Assembly: GCA_038503065.1 (NCBI GenBank)
Contig: JBCAMK010000022.1
Location: forward strand, 310,001-374,000
Reading direction: 5' to 3'
DNA from: Paragyromitra xinjiangensis
Taxonomy: Eukaryota > Ascomycota > Pezizomycetes > Pezizales > Discinaceae
DNA length: 64,000 nt
This document shows positions 22,544-34,876 of the stretch, in pieces; position 1 is the first letter of the stretch, and every line of letters starts with the position of its first letter. The notes under the pieces are model-generated. The model did not search any database. It saw nothing but the letters and a program-made list of their open reading frames with translations, and was not told the origin of the DNA. A program made the position numbers and the translations under genes.

Positions 22544-25134
22544 GCAGCCAGCCAGGACAGATGCTAAAGTCGGCTCATCGGGGGTTTGACGGTTGATGAG
22601 GTAGACGAGTGACTAGCCATGATAAAATTCAGGAATATTGTTGATGAACGGCTCAGAATGTGATTACTTTTTTCTTCACCATCGAGGTGAAGTTCACTTA
22701 CCACCCCATGGCATTCTCCTATGACGTAGGCAGTAGGAGATGAGAATGAGCCTGATTGGGAGCTACTTTGGTTTTTGTGAGAGGAAGCCTCAGCAAGAGG
22801 CTTTGATTAGATAACCCGGAATTATGTCTTGCAGTTGATCTTGAAATGATAAATAATTACATGTATCCTACAACCACCCTCCCCTGCACATAGAAAGCTA
22901 TCAAGGCTACCCAAAAACTTTGGAGCTGAGCCCCGTCATTTGTACCAATCATCTGAAATTCTGGGCAGCCTCAGCCACCTAGCAGATGCGAATACACTCA
23001 ACTCTCTATGGGTGTGAAACTGAGCAGTCTCTTGGCATTGGTGCTAGGATCGACCGTATTGAACCTGAATTTTGCTATCATTTAGCACTAAGCATCAAGC
23101 ATTAGCACTTGAATGATATTGGACTGACTGATTACGCTAGGGTTAGGAGTAGATGCGATCACTCATGTTATCATATTCAGCGCTAATAAATCGAGGTGCG
23201 AAACTACATGTAGATGAAACACATTCTATGGATAGATGGAAGCATTCAATGGAAAAGATTGGGAATTGTTTCTATGTCCTATCTAAAGATATAAGACCAC
23301 AAGCATAACTTTCTTCGCATGTTCCTCACCTCTACATCCACCCGAATCGATCACCAAGAACAACGATATTCGCCTAAGATCCTCGTCAAAACCTTCAAAC
23401 AATTAGACAAATGTCCGACCGTTTTGAAATGTTGATATTCCGCTGCTCCCAGGTCATCTTTAGAGCAATCAACGATGTCCGAAACGGGGAAATAGCCCTC
23501 GAGGTATGCACTTCCATACCTCCTCAATACATTCATAAAGAGCAAAGTAGGCTGATCTAAAATCCTATATAGACTTTAGAAGCTATCAGTCTTTGCGTTG
23601 GTTTCGTACGAATGTCACTCAAGAGGCAGATTCTCTCTCCAGAACTCATTTTAGTTCGTCTTCCGTCCGTCCTCGAGTGATTAATAGGATTGGAGAATAA
23701 TATATTGACGGGTACACAGCACTCGAGACTCCGATTTTATTTTAGTTATATCCGACAGCTGCCTAGGGTTGCTGGAGATGAAAAGTTGTTGCTCGCCCAG
23801 CGTGCACAGCAGGCTCTTAACTCGATGCAGGCCTTGTTCGAGGATCCGGGATATTGTTCGGCCTGAAAAGGGGGAGATGGCACGAAAGGTAGAAGTTTGT
23901 CTCCACAGTATCAATGAATAATATCCTTGATTCTCCCTCAATGGTTTCGTGCCTGACTTCCTGTTTCCTCTTCGTGTTTACTACGCTGGACGTGAGGTCG
24001 ACGAAATTCGGATGAGCGGGAGGTGCAGGTCTTGGCAAAGGTTTCTACAAGATCCTATCTTCGTAATTGCATAGGACCGGCACCGAGTTAGGATTCCTCT
24101 TGATAGTCTGTCCCTTTTCTGGAAAGATGGCGTGGCCCGGTGTTGTGTCACTAAGCCACGAGGCGAACGGCGATCATCGTGATTTCCACGGGCATCTTTG
24201 TTCTGATCCAGGAACGGTACACTAAGTTTTGTGAAACACGTCAGCCATCGAAATTTCTCCGAGCCATGATGAGGAATTTGGTAGCGAGGAAGAAGCAAAT
24301 CCATGGAGAATGTCAGATGTGATATTGACTACCATGAAGGCAGCCTTTTGTTTTTGTAAACAAGCTGGTATGTTTGAGCATAGAACAAGCGACTTAAAGA
24401 CCTCATCCTCTCCTGGCCCCAGCTTCATCATCATATGCAATGGTAACTTCAAGATCGATGTGATATAACAGAAAGAAGAAAGAAAAGAAAAAAAAAGTCA
24501 CTCACAAGTAGGGCTTGAGCAATTGAAGGTCTGACCGTCGGTTAGTAGTTGGCGAGGCTGTCCTGCGCACCTAACGACCCAGGTTGGCGCGACGGTCGAC
24601 GTGTTCGTGGAAACCGCAGCTGCAGCAGGGCTTGTCAGACTTCGCACAATGTGAGCTGAGAAACTTTTGTGGAGAAGGAGTGACGGTAGGCAAACTCAAA
24701 AGCAGAAGTGAGCTGCTAGGAATGCTGTGATAAGGACATCAACGAAGAGGGGAAGATGTTACCCCTTCAACTTCTTCGAGGATAACGGGTAGAGCCGGTG
24801 CACGTGGGGGTTGATGACAGCATCCCACAGGACAACATAAGGCGGGGCTAAGCTCGTGGTCTCCCCACCCTTAATTTTCTCCGCACTCCATACCACAAAA
24901 AAAAATAAAAAAGTCTAGATCTTAGTACCTCAGCCTTACATAGGATATACCGGAGGTTAAAATATCGTTCTACCCACCCCTTATCTATAGCAATCCCATT
25001 TCATCCCCCCAGGCTCAACGTTATCACCAGGAACTTTGTGTCATCACTGCTGAAGCGTATATAACTGTTGTCCTTGCTTCCGTTCCTGACTGTCACTCTG
25101 ATCATCAAACACCGAACGATTCACCACATTCACA
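22544..25134. other. intergenic region, possible degraded gene remnant, AGM1 promoter
   Basis: Several minus-strand frames of 60-107 codons overlap between 23345 and 24452, and their translations are irregular. I looked for NACHT, hydrolase and ankyrin signatures and could not support any. TACATGTA occurs at 22858 and 23205, and a purine tract is at 24470-24500. The last ~100 bp contain the TATA-like element of the next gene. Confidence 0.45.
25058..25064 (+). promoter_or_regulatory. TATA-like element of the phosphoacetylglucosamine mutase gene
   Basis: TATATAA lies 71 nt before the start codon of the mutase gene, in an otherwise mixed-composition leader. Confidence 0.5.
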
Positions 25135-26989
25135 ATGACATCCCAAATCATCGAAGCTTCTTCGAAGCATCCCAAGCCGGATAGGGTGTTTGCCTATGGA
25201 ACTGCTGGAGTATGCCATTTCCTCATCAAATCTCACTACCTAAAGGCCAATTGCTGATTTTAGCTTTTTTCACCACAATAGTTCCGTCTGAAAGCGTATG
25301 TCTACATTTTTTAGGTTTTAAGAACTATCATGGTCCTAGCTGCTAAATTCTCGAGAGCATAGCTTCCTTCTCGATTCAGTTATCTTCCGTGTTGGTCTCC
25401 TTGCAGCTCTTCGCTCGCAGAAACTCAACGGCAAGACCATCGGTGTGATGATCACTGCTTCCCACAATGTCCCTGAAGACAATGGTGTAAAACTCGTTGA
25501 TCCCATGGTTCGTTCCTATCCCGTCATATAATGCTAAAACTTTGGCTAATTATCATGTCCAGGGTGAAATGCTCGAAGAGAGTTGGGAAGCACATGCCGC
25601 AACCCTCGCCAACGCCTCTAGCGACGAAGAGCTTCTTGCAATCTACGAACATTTGATCACCTCTCTTAAAATCAACTCTTCTGTTCCAGCTCGTGTCATC
25701 TTCGCTAGAGATACCCGCGAATCCGGCCCTGCTCTTGCAGCTGCTCTCGTAGACGCCCTCACCGTCGTTGGTGCCAAGTTCACCGACTATGGCCTCTTGA
25801 CGACCCCACAGCTACACTACCTTGTCCGTTGCATTAATACCCAGAACCCTCCCCATACCGAAGCTTATGGCGAGCCGACAGAACGGGGATACTACAAAAA
25901 GATTGGAAACGCCTATAAGAAACTTATGCAGGGGAAGCCTAAACAAGGACAAGTGACCGTGGATTGCGCAAATGGTGTTGGAGCACCGAAGCTGAAGGCT
26001 CTTGCGGAGTATATCGGAAAGGATATTCTAGATATCAAGATCGTTAACGATTCCGTCGATGTGCCTTCAAAGCTAAACTACCAGGTTTGTTTGAGTTCCA
26101 AAAATCAAAACCGGACAGCCGTTAAAATTATTGGTTTTAGTGCGGTGCCGACTTCGTCAAGACCCAGCAACGCCTTCCACCTGCTTCCCAGGTTGCTCCA
26201 CTTGCTCGTTGCGCGTCACTTGATGGCGATGCCGACAGAATTGTCTATTACTTCAACGATGCTGACGGTACCTTCCGGCTCCTCGATGGAGACAAGATTG
26301 CCACCCTCGCCGCTTCTTTCATAGCAGACCTCGTCAAAGCCGCCGGTCTGACAAATCTTAGAATTGGTGTAGTGCAAACCGCATACGCCAATGGTTCTTC
26401 CACAGCCTACATTACCAGGACTCTCGGTCTCCCAGTCATTTGCACTCCCACCGGTGTCAAGCATCTCCACCACGCTGCTACTAAATTCGACTGTGGAGTC
26501 TACTTCGAAGCCAATGGCCACGGAACCATCCTTTTCTCCCACTCAGCTCACACCACCATCAAGAGCCACTCGCCCGAGTCCCCTGCACAGGCTACAGCCC
26601 TACAGAATCTCCGTGCACTTGTCGATTTGATCAACGAGACTGTCGGTGACGCTCTCTCTGACTTGCTTCTCGTTGAGGTGATCCTTGCACACAAGGGTTG
26701 GGGCCCCAAGGAGTGGGATAGCACCTATACCGATCTTCCCAACCGCCTAATCCGTGTTGAGGTGAAAGACAGAACAGTTTTCAAAACGACTGACGCAGAG
26801 AGGAGATTGTTGGAGCCTACTGGTGTTCAAGAGAAGATTGATAGTTTAGTTGGCAAATACAAACAGGGCAGGAGTTTTGCTCGCGCGTCGGGGACAGAGG
26901 ATGCGGCGAGGGTGTATTCGGAAGCCGCCGAGAGAGGGGAGGCAGAGGAGTTGGCAAGGCTGGTGGCGGATATTATTGGACAGTTTTAA
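25135..26989 (+). CDS. AGM1: phosphoacetylglucosamine mutase
   Basis: The enzyme converts GlcNAc-6-phosphate to GlcNAc-1-phosphate, a cytosolic step towards UDP-GlcNAc for chitin, N-glycans and GPI anchors (PCM1 in yeast). Five exons join in frame: 25135-25209, 25281-25294 (only 14 nt), 25363-25507, 25563-26084 and 26141-26989, giving 534 aa, normal for the family. All four alpha-D-phosphohexomutase signatures are present: the phosphoserine loop TASHN (Ser about residue 63), the Mg-binding loop DGDADR (about 280-285), the sugar-binding EANGHG (about 374-379) and the phosphate-binding RASGTED (about 500-506). EANGHG and the TASHN context separate it from phosphoglucomutase and phosphomannomutase. 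The 14-nt second exon (encoding FRLK plus two bases) is needed to keep the conserved AGFRLKA segment. Nothing suggests loss of function. Confidence 0.95.
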
Positions 26990-28144
26990 GGGGTTGGCAG
27001 GGTCTTTGCATCTGAGTGGGAGCGAATATGCGTATATCTCTGGTTTGGAATAAAGCTGATCCTTTTCTATTGAAGCGAGCCAATGTAGCAAGAGAGAAAA
27101 TAGCATAGCGATGACAAAGAAAAAACTATATAATAAATGGCACGTGATCCAATGTCCGTCGCGTCTTTCTATTCCTTCTTGCGGTAGTGTTTCAGTCCTG
27201 CGCTTTTTTAAATAGTAAATTAAAACTACAACGATTACAGAGTGAACGGGGACAGTCAGGCTTCATTCTCCAATTCGTACGTCCTAGAGAAGATTGAGGG
27301 CGATCCCGCCTTTAGGCCTTTAAAAAAATCGTTACACCCCCGAAGGGTATATAGCATTACAAGCTTGGGCTTTTTGCGGGCAGAACTCCACCCAGCGGCC
27401 ACCTCCTCTCTAGTAGGTCATCTTCCACAGCAAAATTCTGAGGTTTCAGTAGTCTTTAAACCTACTAACTCGCGAAAGGCCATCTCATTTCTAGTGGTAG
27501 TTGCGAAGCGTAAGGAGAGTCCGCCCTAGAGCGTCGGTACCAGGGAAATTCCAACTAAAACAGACAGGAGACTAACCTCAGAGGGAAGGCCGTAGCTCTA
27601 GAAATAAACTTTAGAGCACCTATACCAATGTTACTTATAAGTGTACAAGTTACCACATGCAGAAGTCGTGTAGCCGCTTATCAGATAAATAGGGGTAGTA
27701 CACGCGAGATTGACCCCTCATCTTCCAAGAGCCGAGTGATGCACTATGACGGCTACAACTCCCCGCGGACTAGATCTCCACTCGCCACAATCACAACGAA
27801 CCAATCGAGGACATAGGTTTTTTTTTTTTCCTTGAAGGAGGATGTTTTATATTGACTCTATGCCGGACAGAGGAAATAACTCCTAACGAAACATACATTC
27901 ATACATCTAAAAAAGTAAAAACATAAAAGGAATTTCTTTTTTTTTTCCACATTGTCGTAAACTTATCATCACCGTGACCAACCAGGGCGAGAAATAAAAA
28001 ACAGGTAAGGAAAAAAAAACAGGTTATCAAAACGAGTGAAAGTTTCTACAGAGAACGTAGAAGAGTGTGAGAAATCGTGACTAGAAGCTGCGCCGCGCTG
28101 TGTCGTGAGGTCCCTTCCAGAGAGAGGTTTTGGTAGTAAGTCGA
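26990..28144. other. convergent intergenic region
   Basis: No gene is seen between the 3' end of the mutase and the stop codon of the minus-strand barrel protein. It contains poly-T and poly-A runs (near 27820, 27937 and 28010) and a few short frames without protein-like character. Confidence 0.5.
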
Positions 28145-28876
28145 TTAGCTCAAGAATTTCCTAGAGGGTGTTAGTTAGTAAGAACATAAGGCAAAGAAGA
28201 GAGCAAGGAGATAAACATACCATGAAACCTTGAAGCGACCGACACCAAGGTTACCACCGGTAAGAGCACTAAAGACCTCTACAGAGCAATCTATTGTTCC
28301 GGATTCGTTGTTAGTGGGGACTATTATCACAGGCAACGAAGGCCATGGCAAGGAAATGTAGTAGAAAGAGCAGGGTTGATGATAGAACTTACCAACGTCT
28401 TCGGGTTGACAACCCATACAGGTGTCTGCAACGGTGGCTTCAATATAGGCTCCTGGGGTCGGGCCGTTGATAGCTGTGATCCCGATGCGTCTGCCACAAG
28501 TTGGGCTGTTCCAGCTTTGGCAGTAAGAGGTGCTAAGCGCAACTATGGGATCGTTATCCTGTTGATGAAAATATCAGCATGAGGGATGATAGAGGAATAA
28601 GGAATGAGGAGCAAAGAACAGAGGACTTACACTATGCTGTTGGCCACAAGAACCAAATGCACCCCCTTGAAAATAATAAGTACCGTCACCCGTGTTGCTA
28701 ATAAGAGAGATTTATTAGTTTATTTGATCATAGTTTGGTGGTGTGGAGGAATAAGAAAGAAAGACTTACTCTCTCTTGTCAAATTTGGTAAACCCTTGCT
28801 CACTGTCCGCGACAGGTGCAGCAAAGGCCATCCCCAAGAGGAAGAAAACCAGAACGGCGACAAATGACATGCGCAT
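28145..28876 (-). CDS. small secreted double-psi beta-barrel (RlpA/expansin-like) protein, five exons
   Basis: Read on the minus strand, five short exons join in frame: 28770-28876, 28631-28697, 28393-28558, 28221-28278 and 28145-28160, giving 137 aa. All four introns have good donors (GTAAGT, or GTAAGT- and GTATGT-like) and TAG/CAG acceptors; lengths are 72, 72, 114 and 60 nt. Residues 1-20 form a signal peptide (MRMSFVAVLVFFLLGMAFAA). A short propeptide ends in KR at 34-35, a Kex2-type site. The predicted mature part of about 102 aa begins DNTGDGTYYFQGG and continues with FGSCG, DPIVALS, CGRRIGI, ATVADTCMGC and GRFKVSW, the classic DPBB/barwin layout, with five cysteines. A Met three codons in could also start it. 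Such proteins are secreted and often act at cell walls or plant surfaces; the specific role here is unknown. Confidence 0.85.
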
Positions 28877-28910
28877 ATTGATGGATAGTATGATAGTTCA
28901 AGTGATAAGT

Positions 28911-28970
28911 CCGGCTATAAAGGATAGTTGAGGTATAGGACCGGCTGTAAAGGACAGTCGAAGGTAGCTG
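28911..28970 (-). repeat. two diverged 30-bp direct repeats in the leader/promoter of the barrel gene
   Basis: CCGGCTATAAAGGATAGT at 28911 recurs as CCGGCTGTAAAGGACAGT at 28941, a 30-bp period, with mostly transition differences. The pair sits 35-95 bp upstream of the start codon, so it is transcribed leader or core promoter. Confidence 0.6.
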
Positions 28971-29078
28971 AGCGAGCAAGGGAGTGTAAAAAAAAATGAA
29001 AAGGGAGTGGAAGGGTGCTGGTTGCTGTGGTGCTGTGGTAAGGAAGGTAGAGAAGAGAACCATCGTCTTCTGTTCTGA

Positions 29079-29085
29079 ATTTATA
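29079..29085 (-). promoter_or_regulatory. TATA-like element for the barrel gene
   Basis: TATAAAT on the minus strand about 203 nt upstream of the start codon of the secreted barrel protein. The spacing would imply a leader of roughly 150 nt. Confidence 0.3.
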
Positions 29086-29785
29086 GAGAAAGTTGGGGGA
29101 GCAAAAAGCATTCACTCATTCTAGGCCCGGCAGTTGTCAGCTTCCCGAGAAAAAATTCGCTAACCACACGATGGTAGGCGGAACCATTGAAGGAGAGATG
29201 GAAGAAGCACAGCATGGTATGGCGCGTTGGGGGTTCTTGGGATTGGAGGAATATAAAACCCAGCCAGCGGCCCAGTGACGCGGCCGAATGGATTGGAGCC
29301 CGTTACCAAATACTTTATCGATATCCTCCCACAAACCAACGCAACGGGAGCGCGGAGCATCAGACTCGTAGCCAGGATGGATAAGCGAGATAATCCGATC
29401 TCTCCTTCACCAGGCATCCCCACCCGCTAACATGTACATGCCTTTAGGTAAACCTCTCGATCCCATGCAGAACGAGTTTTCGGTTAACAGGAGTTCTCAT
29501 CTCGCTTGTTGATCCACAGTCTTCCATCGATGGTGCAAAGAAGACTCTCACACCATGAAACCAAACGAAGCACCCCCTCGAAACCGAGTGAATTGGAGAA
29601 CAAGAAGCCAACAAAGTACTCCTAATCGGGGCATAAATCATTGAGTATCGGGACTCAGGACTCAGGACCTTGGCGACAATCTCTGTTTGGGAACACGCGC
29701 GGTAGAGAATGCACTCAGATGTTTGTGCGACTTGCCCAGTCGCGGGCTGAGGCGAGCGATTACCATAATAATCGTACTTACACGA

Positions 29786-29886
29786 ATGACGTTTGTGAAA
29801 CGGGCCAGGTCCGTGTACTACTCAAAACGACATTGGGTCAATGGCTTCGTATGAGATGCAGAGGCAGCCCATTTTACAAACGTCAT
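29786..29886 (+). mobile_element. 101-bp inverted-repeat element, copy 1 (MITE-like)
   Basis: The ends ATGACGTTTGTGAAACGGGCC and the reverse complement of the right end match at 18 of 21 positions, all three differences being transitions. Internal sequence is non-coding. Copy 2 lies at 30238-30345 in the opposite orientation. I cannot define target-site duplications. Confidence 0.65.
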
Positions 29887-30237
29887 CAACCCCCCCAAGC
29901 CCATGGGGGGTGGGCGTTCCGACGGCTTGAAGAAATTTTCTCTTCATCGAGTACGGACATCTTACCGGTAAGGCCAGGAATTCTGAAAGAGGTTAAAAGC
30001 TTACCGTATCTATCTACAAAATCAACAGGTTGAGCTGAGAGGAGGCAACGGACGAAACATGGCCAATGATAAAACTCTCTCGCGAAAAATACCCCTTGCA
30101 TGCTATCAGTTCGTACCTGCGTTGGAGCAGACCTTTTGAAAAAACCTGTTCCATCTGCCGACAACGAGGCACATAGTCGCCGTCCCACCTCCGTGTCACC
30201 ATTAACGCAGTATTCCGCGCCCGCCGTGTAATCATAA

Positions 30238-30345
30238 ATGAATGATGTTTGTGAAATAGGCCGCCCTTACATCTCATACAAAGCCAAAGACTCAGTATAA
30301 TCTCGTCTCATGCGGGCTTGACCCATTCCACAAAACGTCGTTCAT
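30238..30345 (-). mobile_element. 108-bp inverted-repeat element, copy 2 (MITE-like)
   Basis: Same family as 29786-29886 but inverted: the reverse complement of copy 1 aligns along its length, for example CATCTCATAC followed by (G/A)AAGCC in the interior. Its own ends, ATGAATGATGTTTGTGAAATAGG and the reverse complement of the right end, match apart from transitions and one inserted T. It is more diverged than copy 1, with many C-to-T type differences. Confidence 0.6.
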
Positions 30346-30930
30346 CTACGAGTACTGTCCGAAACAGACCGGAGAAATAGGCGTTGACGAAAGAAATGGT
30401 GCCAGCAAATGTAATTGACTTACTATCGGAAACCCGACGCCCCTAGACCGGCTCCGTAATTGAAAGCGTGTACGAGTAGGCGGACACCCTACCGCAATTT
30501 GCGGCCATACCCCCGGCCAAGTCGAGTGATTACCAATGACTCATAGTGGTCGGTGAAAGCCACACCTACGGTGAAGCACTGACTGCAAAGGTAATAAGCA
30601 TAGCACGGCTTCCACGTGTTTTTGCCAGGATACTGGGAACTGGTTCCTGGAGATGGTCGACCCTGTCGCCGGTTCATTCGGTACGCACCTTCGATTAAAG
30701 GACCAGGGAAGACGTATGCTCAATACCACATTCTCATCTCTTTTGAGGCTGGATTTCATCCCTGAAAAGCTTCGTTCCATATCTACCGGGGCACGTATCT
30801 ACTCGTGGCAGGCCGTAAGCATCTAGGAACAGGGGGGTAAAAACCGGCCTATCAAAGTGCTGAGGTGCGTGATCCGGCGCCTAGACAAAGAACTTCAGTA
30901 CTTACGGCCAGTAACGGGTACAAGACGATA

Positions 30931-31161
30931 AAACCAACGTGGCAACCACAAGACTTAACCACACAGATCGAAATGAAAAGCAAGACAATAGAGTACATAT
31001 CATAACGATGCTTTTTTTTTACATCTTACCGTTATAGTACCCCCAGCATACCATGCAGTCTGATTGTTATGTGTACATAGCCTTGTACCTACCGGGGAGA
31101 CTCCGGTACGTAGCAACCTTTGGTAGGTGGACGAATAAGCCTATGGTTGCCACGTTAGGTT
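30931..31161. repeat. inverted repeat, about 230 bp, possible MITE
   Basis: AACGTGGCAACCA (30936-30948) returns as its exact reverse complement at 31144-31156, with partial matching further out on both sides. The interior is non-coding, with a T-rich tract and short GGTAC-containing palindromes near 31090. It could be another small DNA transposon remnant. Confidence 0.5.
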
Positions 31162-34100
31162 ACTTGGTGGAAGTCGACTTTGTAAGTACACCCCCTGTAC
31201 CACGTGCAGAATCGTACCTGACCGACCAATGATGATTGGTTGGTGCCTGATAGAAAGAAATCTACGATCAGTGGAGAATTCGGTTGCAATACCCTTCTAT
31301 GCTAGCGTCCGAGCATATATATGGGGGCTGGTAATGCTACATGTACCTATCCCCGATTTCCGCTTGGAGATCGAATCAGAGCTGTTGATACGCGCGTCAT
31401 AGGTAATCACTCGGCACGTATATCCGATATCCGATAGCCGATCAGACGCTACTACCGAAAAAGAGTAACCGAATATATAATCACTTCTTTACAGCCGTGA
31501 ATTTTCTGGAGCACTCATTCATACTAGAAAATAAGCAAGTAATTTAGGCCCAAAACCCAGACATGGTCTCAGGGGCCAACATTATTCCCATGCCCAGCAT
31601 ACTCTCCACATAGGTTGGCTACGTCAGAAGTTTCCCTCGTTTCAATGTCTAAATGGGGAGCTAAGGCCTTAATAGTTTATCGCTATAATCCGATCAGTCA
31701 TATTGAGTATGAACAACTACTACTCGTACCTCCGTTGAAGGCATGCTTTTCTAATCTTAGCCAACCATTTCAACACTTTCTATTGGATAATAAAGCGGCT
31801 GAATAGGTTATGACTAGGGGTAGCAAACAGGGTAGTTCTAAGAAATAAATCAATCAATACCTCACGTATAGACATAATGATAGGCATAAACCAGGGACAT
31901 TCCATTTCCACGGAAATACTCACCGGCCTTAAAAAGCAGAAATAGACTTCACGAGCTTTTTCGAAACGAATGGTTCTACATTATTATACGGATCAGCAAT
32001 TCCGGGCGAAGATATGCAGCATTCCTCGGCGTATGCATCGGATCATGAGTAGTACAGTGGGGCTGAAAGTACATGCAGGTAGCAAACGATTTGGAATTCT
32101 TGGGACTTTGGGCCGCTTGACGAATAACATGGACTAACTAGTTCAGGTGTGTCAACACTACATCTGATTGGCTCATACCTATGAATGCGTATAAAACCTA
32201 TAGATAAGGGACAAGGCTGGGCCGCGTTGAGAAACATCAAATACTATCTCGACCTCGAATGAAAACTAAGATGGAAGTCATTCCGAAAATACAAACCACA
32301 TGTGAAAATTTAGGAGATAGCCTGATGATAGGCATCCGGTCGACTCCCGGGATGTTAGCAAAGGTATTCGCCAGTGAGCTTTTGGCGGTTTCCTATAGAA
32401 ACTACTAGGAATTCGTTTTCTTGCAGGGTTTATGATGGATTGAGAACAGATAACTAAAAAAATCATATGTCGCGGCGCCTGAGTTGCCGTTTACTACTCT
32501 GCTTTATGTAAATGAATAGTGAGGTAGTGTCGGATATAGGTCGACCCCCAGCTCTAATCGCAATCACAGATATTCGTTCGGTATGGATATTGAACCGAGG
32601 AATTTTAAAAGGAAACCTTAATATCACAAGTCAGGTTTGAAAGAAGATTTTAAACGCGACGTTTTTCCTTACTGCTACGCTTAAAAACGGACTACTAAGA
32701 CGAATTTCTCTCAGATGATCTCGTTAATCGAAAGCCAAAAAGGTAAGTCATCCTCAAGACGAAGCAGTTCATCCAGCCACCATACACTTGCCATCATCAT
32801 AAGTTACCGGATTTAGTAGAAACCCCGATCTCTGACGATCTTCAATCTGAGTAAATGATTTGCCCTTGGCCTTATGGCCCCTAGACTGCATCCTGCCGTG
32901 AGTGTATATATACGTAATGATACGATGCTGGGGAAGCACTCGATTCAGCTTTCTAGGTACTTCCAAGCAGATTGGTACTGAGCTTTTTCATCAAGCGAAC
33001 AGCAGTGTGAGGGCCATTTTTTTTGTTTTTGGCCGGGTACAGGAGTTCATAGGTTTACCTTGTTATACGTCTTTCTGGCGAGTGTACCTAAGACCTAGTG
33101 CGATAGTGCCGTAACCCAAGTGGTTGGATGCACTTAATCTATCTATCGAATGAGGATCATAAAAAGAGTATGGAAAAGCGATAGTTGGAATAAAAAGAGG
33201 GCCGGGTAATATTTTCTCGAGCAAAAAGTTCTTAACTGGATGGAGATTTCCGAGACTAGGCGCCAGAGTAGCACCAAACCATCTTGACAAGTTCTCTGAA
33301 AAAAAACCTTAAGCATTCAATCACACCATATCACTCGCTATTCACACGCCACCCATTGTTGGAAAGTTCCTTAATACGGATACCCTTCGGATGTTACTTC
33401 AACAGCGGAAATTAGAGACCCGAGTATTTGGATAAAGGTGCCCTACTAGTCTGAGAACAAGCAACCGATCTCGTTCCTACCCCCGTACTCTATTATTTTC
33501 AACATCCATCTTTGAAATACCTTCCTGATAAAAAGTTATTCAAACGTAGCTTTAGAGCTAGAGGAGTATTACACGAGCATATATAAGTAGAGACACACTA
33601 CCAGTTAAGAGAATAAGTAGTTGATTCGTGTTCTACCCCTCGCGTACCTATTATTTTCAACGCCTTCTACTATAGATTTACGCTTCTTAATACGTCTCGA
33701 TGCGGCCACACCCTACTCATAAGGTTTCCTAGTTTATTCGATACTTTATACGGCCTAGTTTATCCTACAGATATCCAAATTATGTAAGAGTTTCTCGGAG
33801 ATTAGGAAACGCATATGTTGAAGCTCCCCCCCCCCCAAAAAAAAAACCGGATCATTGTATATAAAGAACTTTCGTCCAAGGCCGATTAAGCAACTTAATA
33901 GCCTCGACCTCCCACCAGCACCCGTGTTCAATTCAATTATTCCTAACCTAAACTATCTCAAGCCTCGGAGCTCCCTCACCTGTCGAATGGGTTCCGAATA
34001 CATGTAATAGATCTTGAGCTTGGTAACGTCGTTGTTAGTGTTCCGTCACTTAGTAAAAAGAAGAAATTGGAATCAGTATCCACTAGGAAGCCTGAACCCC

Positions 34101-34852
34101 CACGTTCTATTGGTCCTCCTGCGTGAATATCTACTTATTAGTAAGCTAATACTCTATGGTAATAGGAATTAATCGGGACCAAACCACGTTGTCCGGAAAA
34201 AGCTCGACTATTAAGGGAGGTTCTCCAGTACCAACGACCGAAGAATTTATCGCCGATAGTACTAGTCTATATGGTTTAGCTCCTCAACGATTGTTTTTGT
34301 CTTATACATTCCATTCCTAAGCAAAACTCAGAAGCAACAGGGTAAGTATGTTTTATAGTGTTACAAGAGAACCATGTAGAGATATAAACAGGGGGTGTCT
34401 AGAGGGTTAGGGTAATTCTATTTAGAACCTTCAATTGATCAGTGAATATACCCTATCATAACGGTATATTATGGAGCTACTTAGCTCTCCTACTCGTGAT
34501 GCAATCGTGTATTCAATGATACAGGGATTCGAACCAATCAAGATATGGAGCGAATATGGTAAGAAGCGGCATCGACAGTTCGAAAACTCTCATAAATGGC
34601 TTGATCAACGAAGTGGCGGTGCTATACATCACCGTCTTAAGTCTTGCTCGCCCAATAGGACCTCCCCCTTCGTTAGAATCCCTGTATCATTGAATATCCG
34701 ATGGTATTACGAGTAGTTCTTGACACCAGCCCTGCCTTTATTCCACACTTGTGGCGACACACAAGGCGAATAGGACGGAACTGAACTAAAGATTATATAA
34801 TCAAAACCCCAAAGTCTAGATATGGATATTTAAGAAATTACTCTATACTCAA

Positions 34853-34876
34853 GTAGGTAGGTAGGTAGGTAGGTAG
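34853..34876. repeat. GTAG tetranucleotide microsatellite
   Basis: Six perfect GTAG units in non-coding DNA. The unit differs from the TTAGGG telomere repeat, so it is no telomere remnant. Confidence 0.9.

Noticed and set aside
23345..24452. Cluster of minus-strand frames considered as a degraded NACHT or hydrolase gene
   Set aside because: No motif could be matched in any frame, and splicing did not unite them.
34520..34545. Perfect minus-strand B-box GGTTCGAATCC suggesting a tRNA gene
   Set aside because: No pairing acceptor ends, A box or anticodon arm at the right distance could be found, so it is probably chance or a very old remnant.
34471..34716. 81-codon frame with a weak helix-turn-helix-like start, considered as a transposase fragment
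   Set aside because: The resemblance is too slight, and there are no catalytic motifs or terminal repeats around it.
34853..34876. TAGG repeat considered as an interstitial telomere
   Set aside because: The unit is four bases (GTAG), not TTAGGG.
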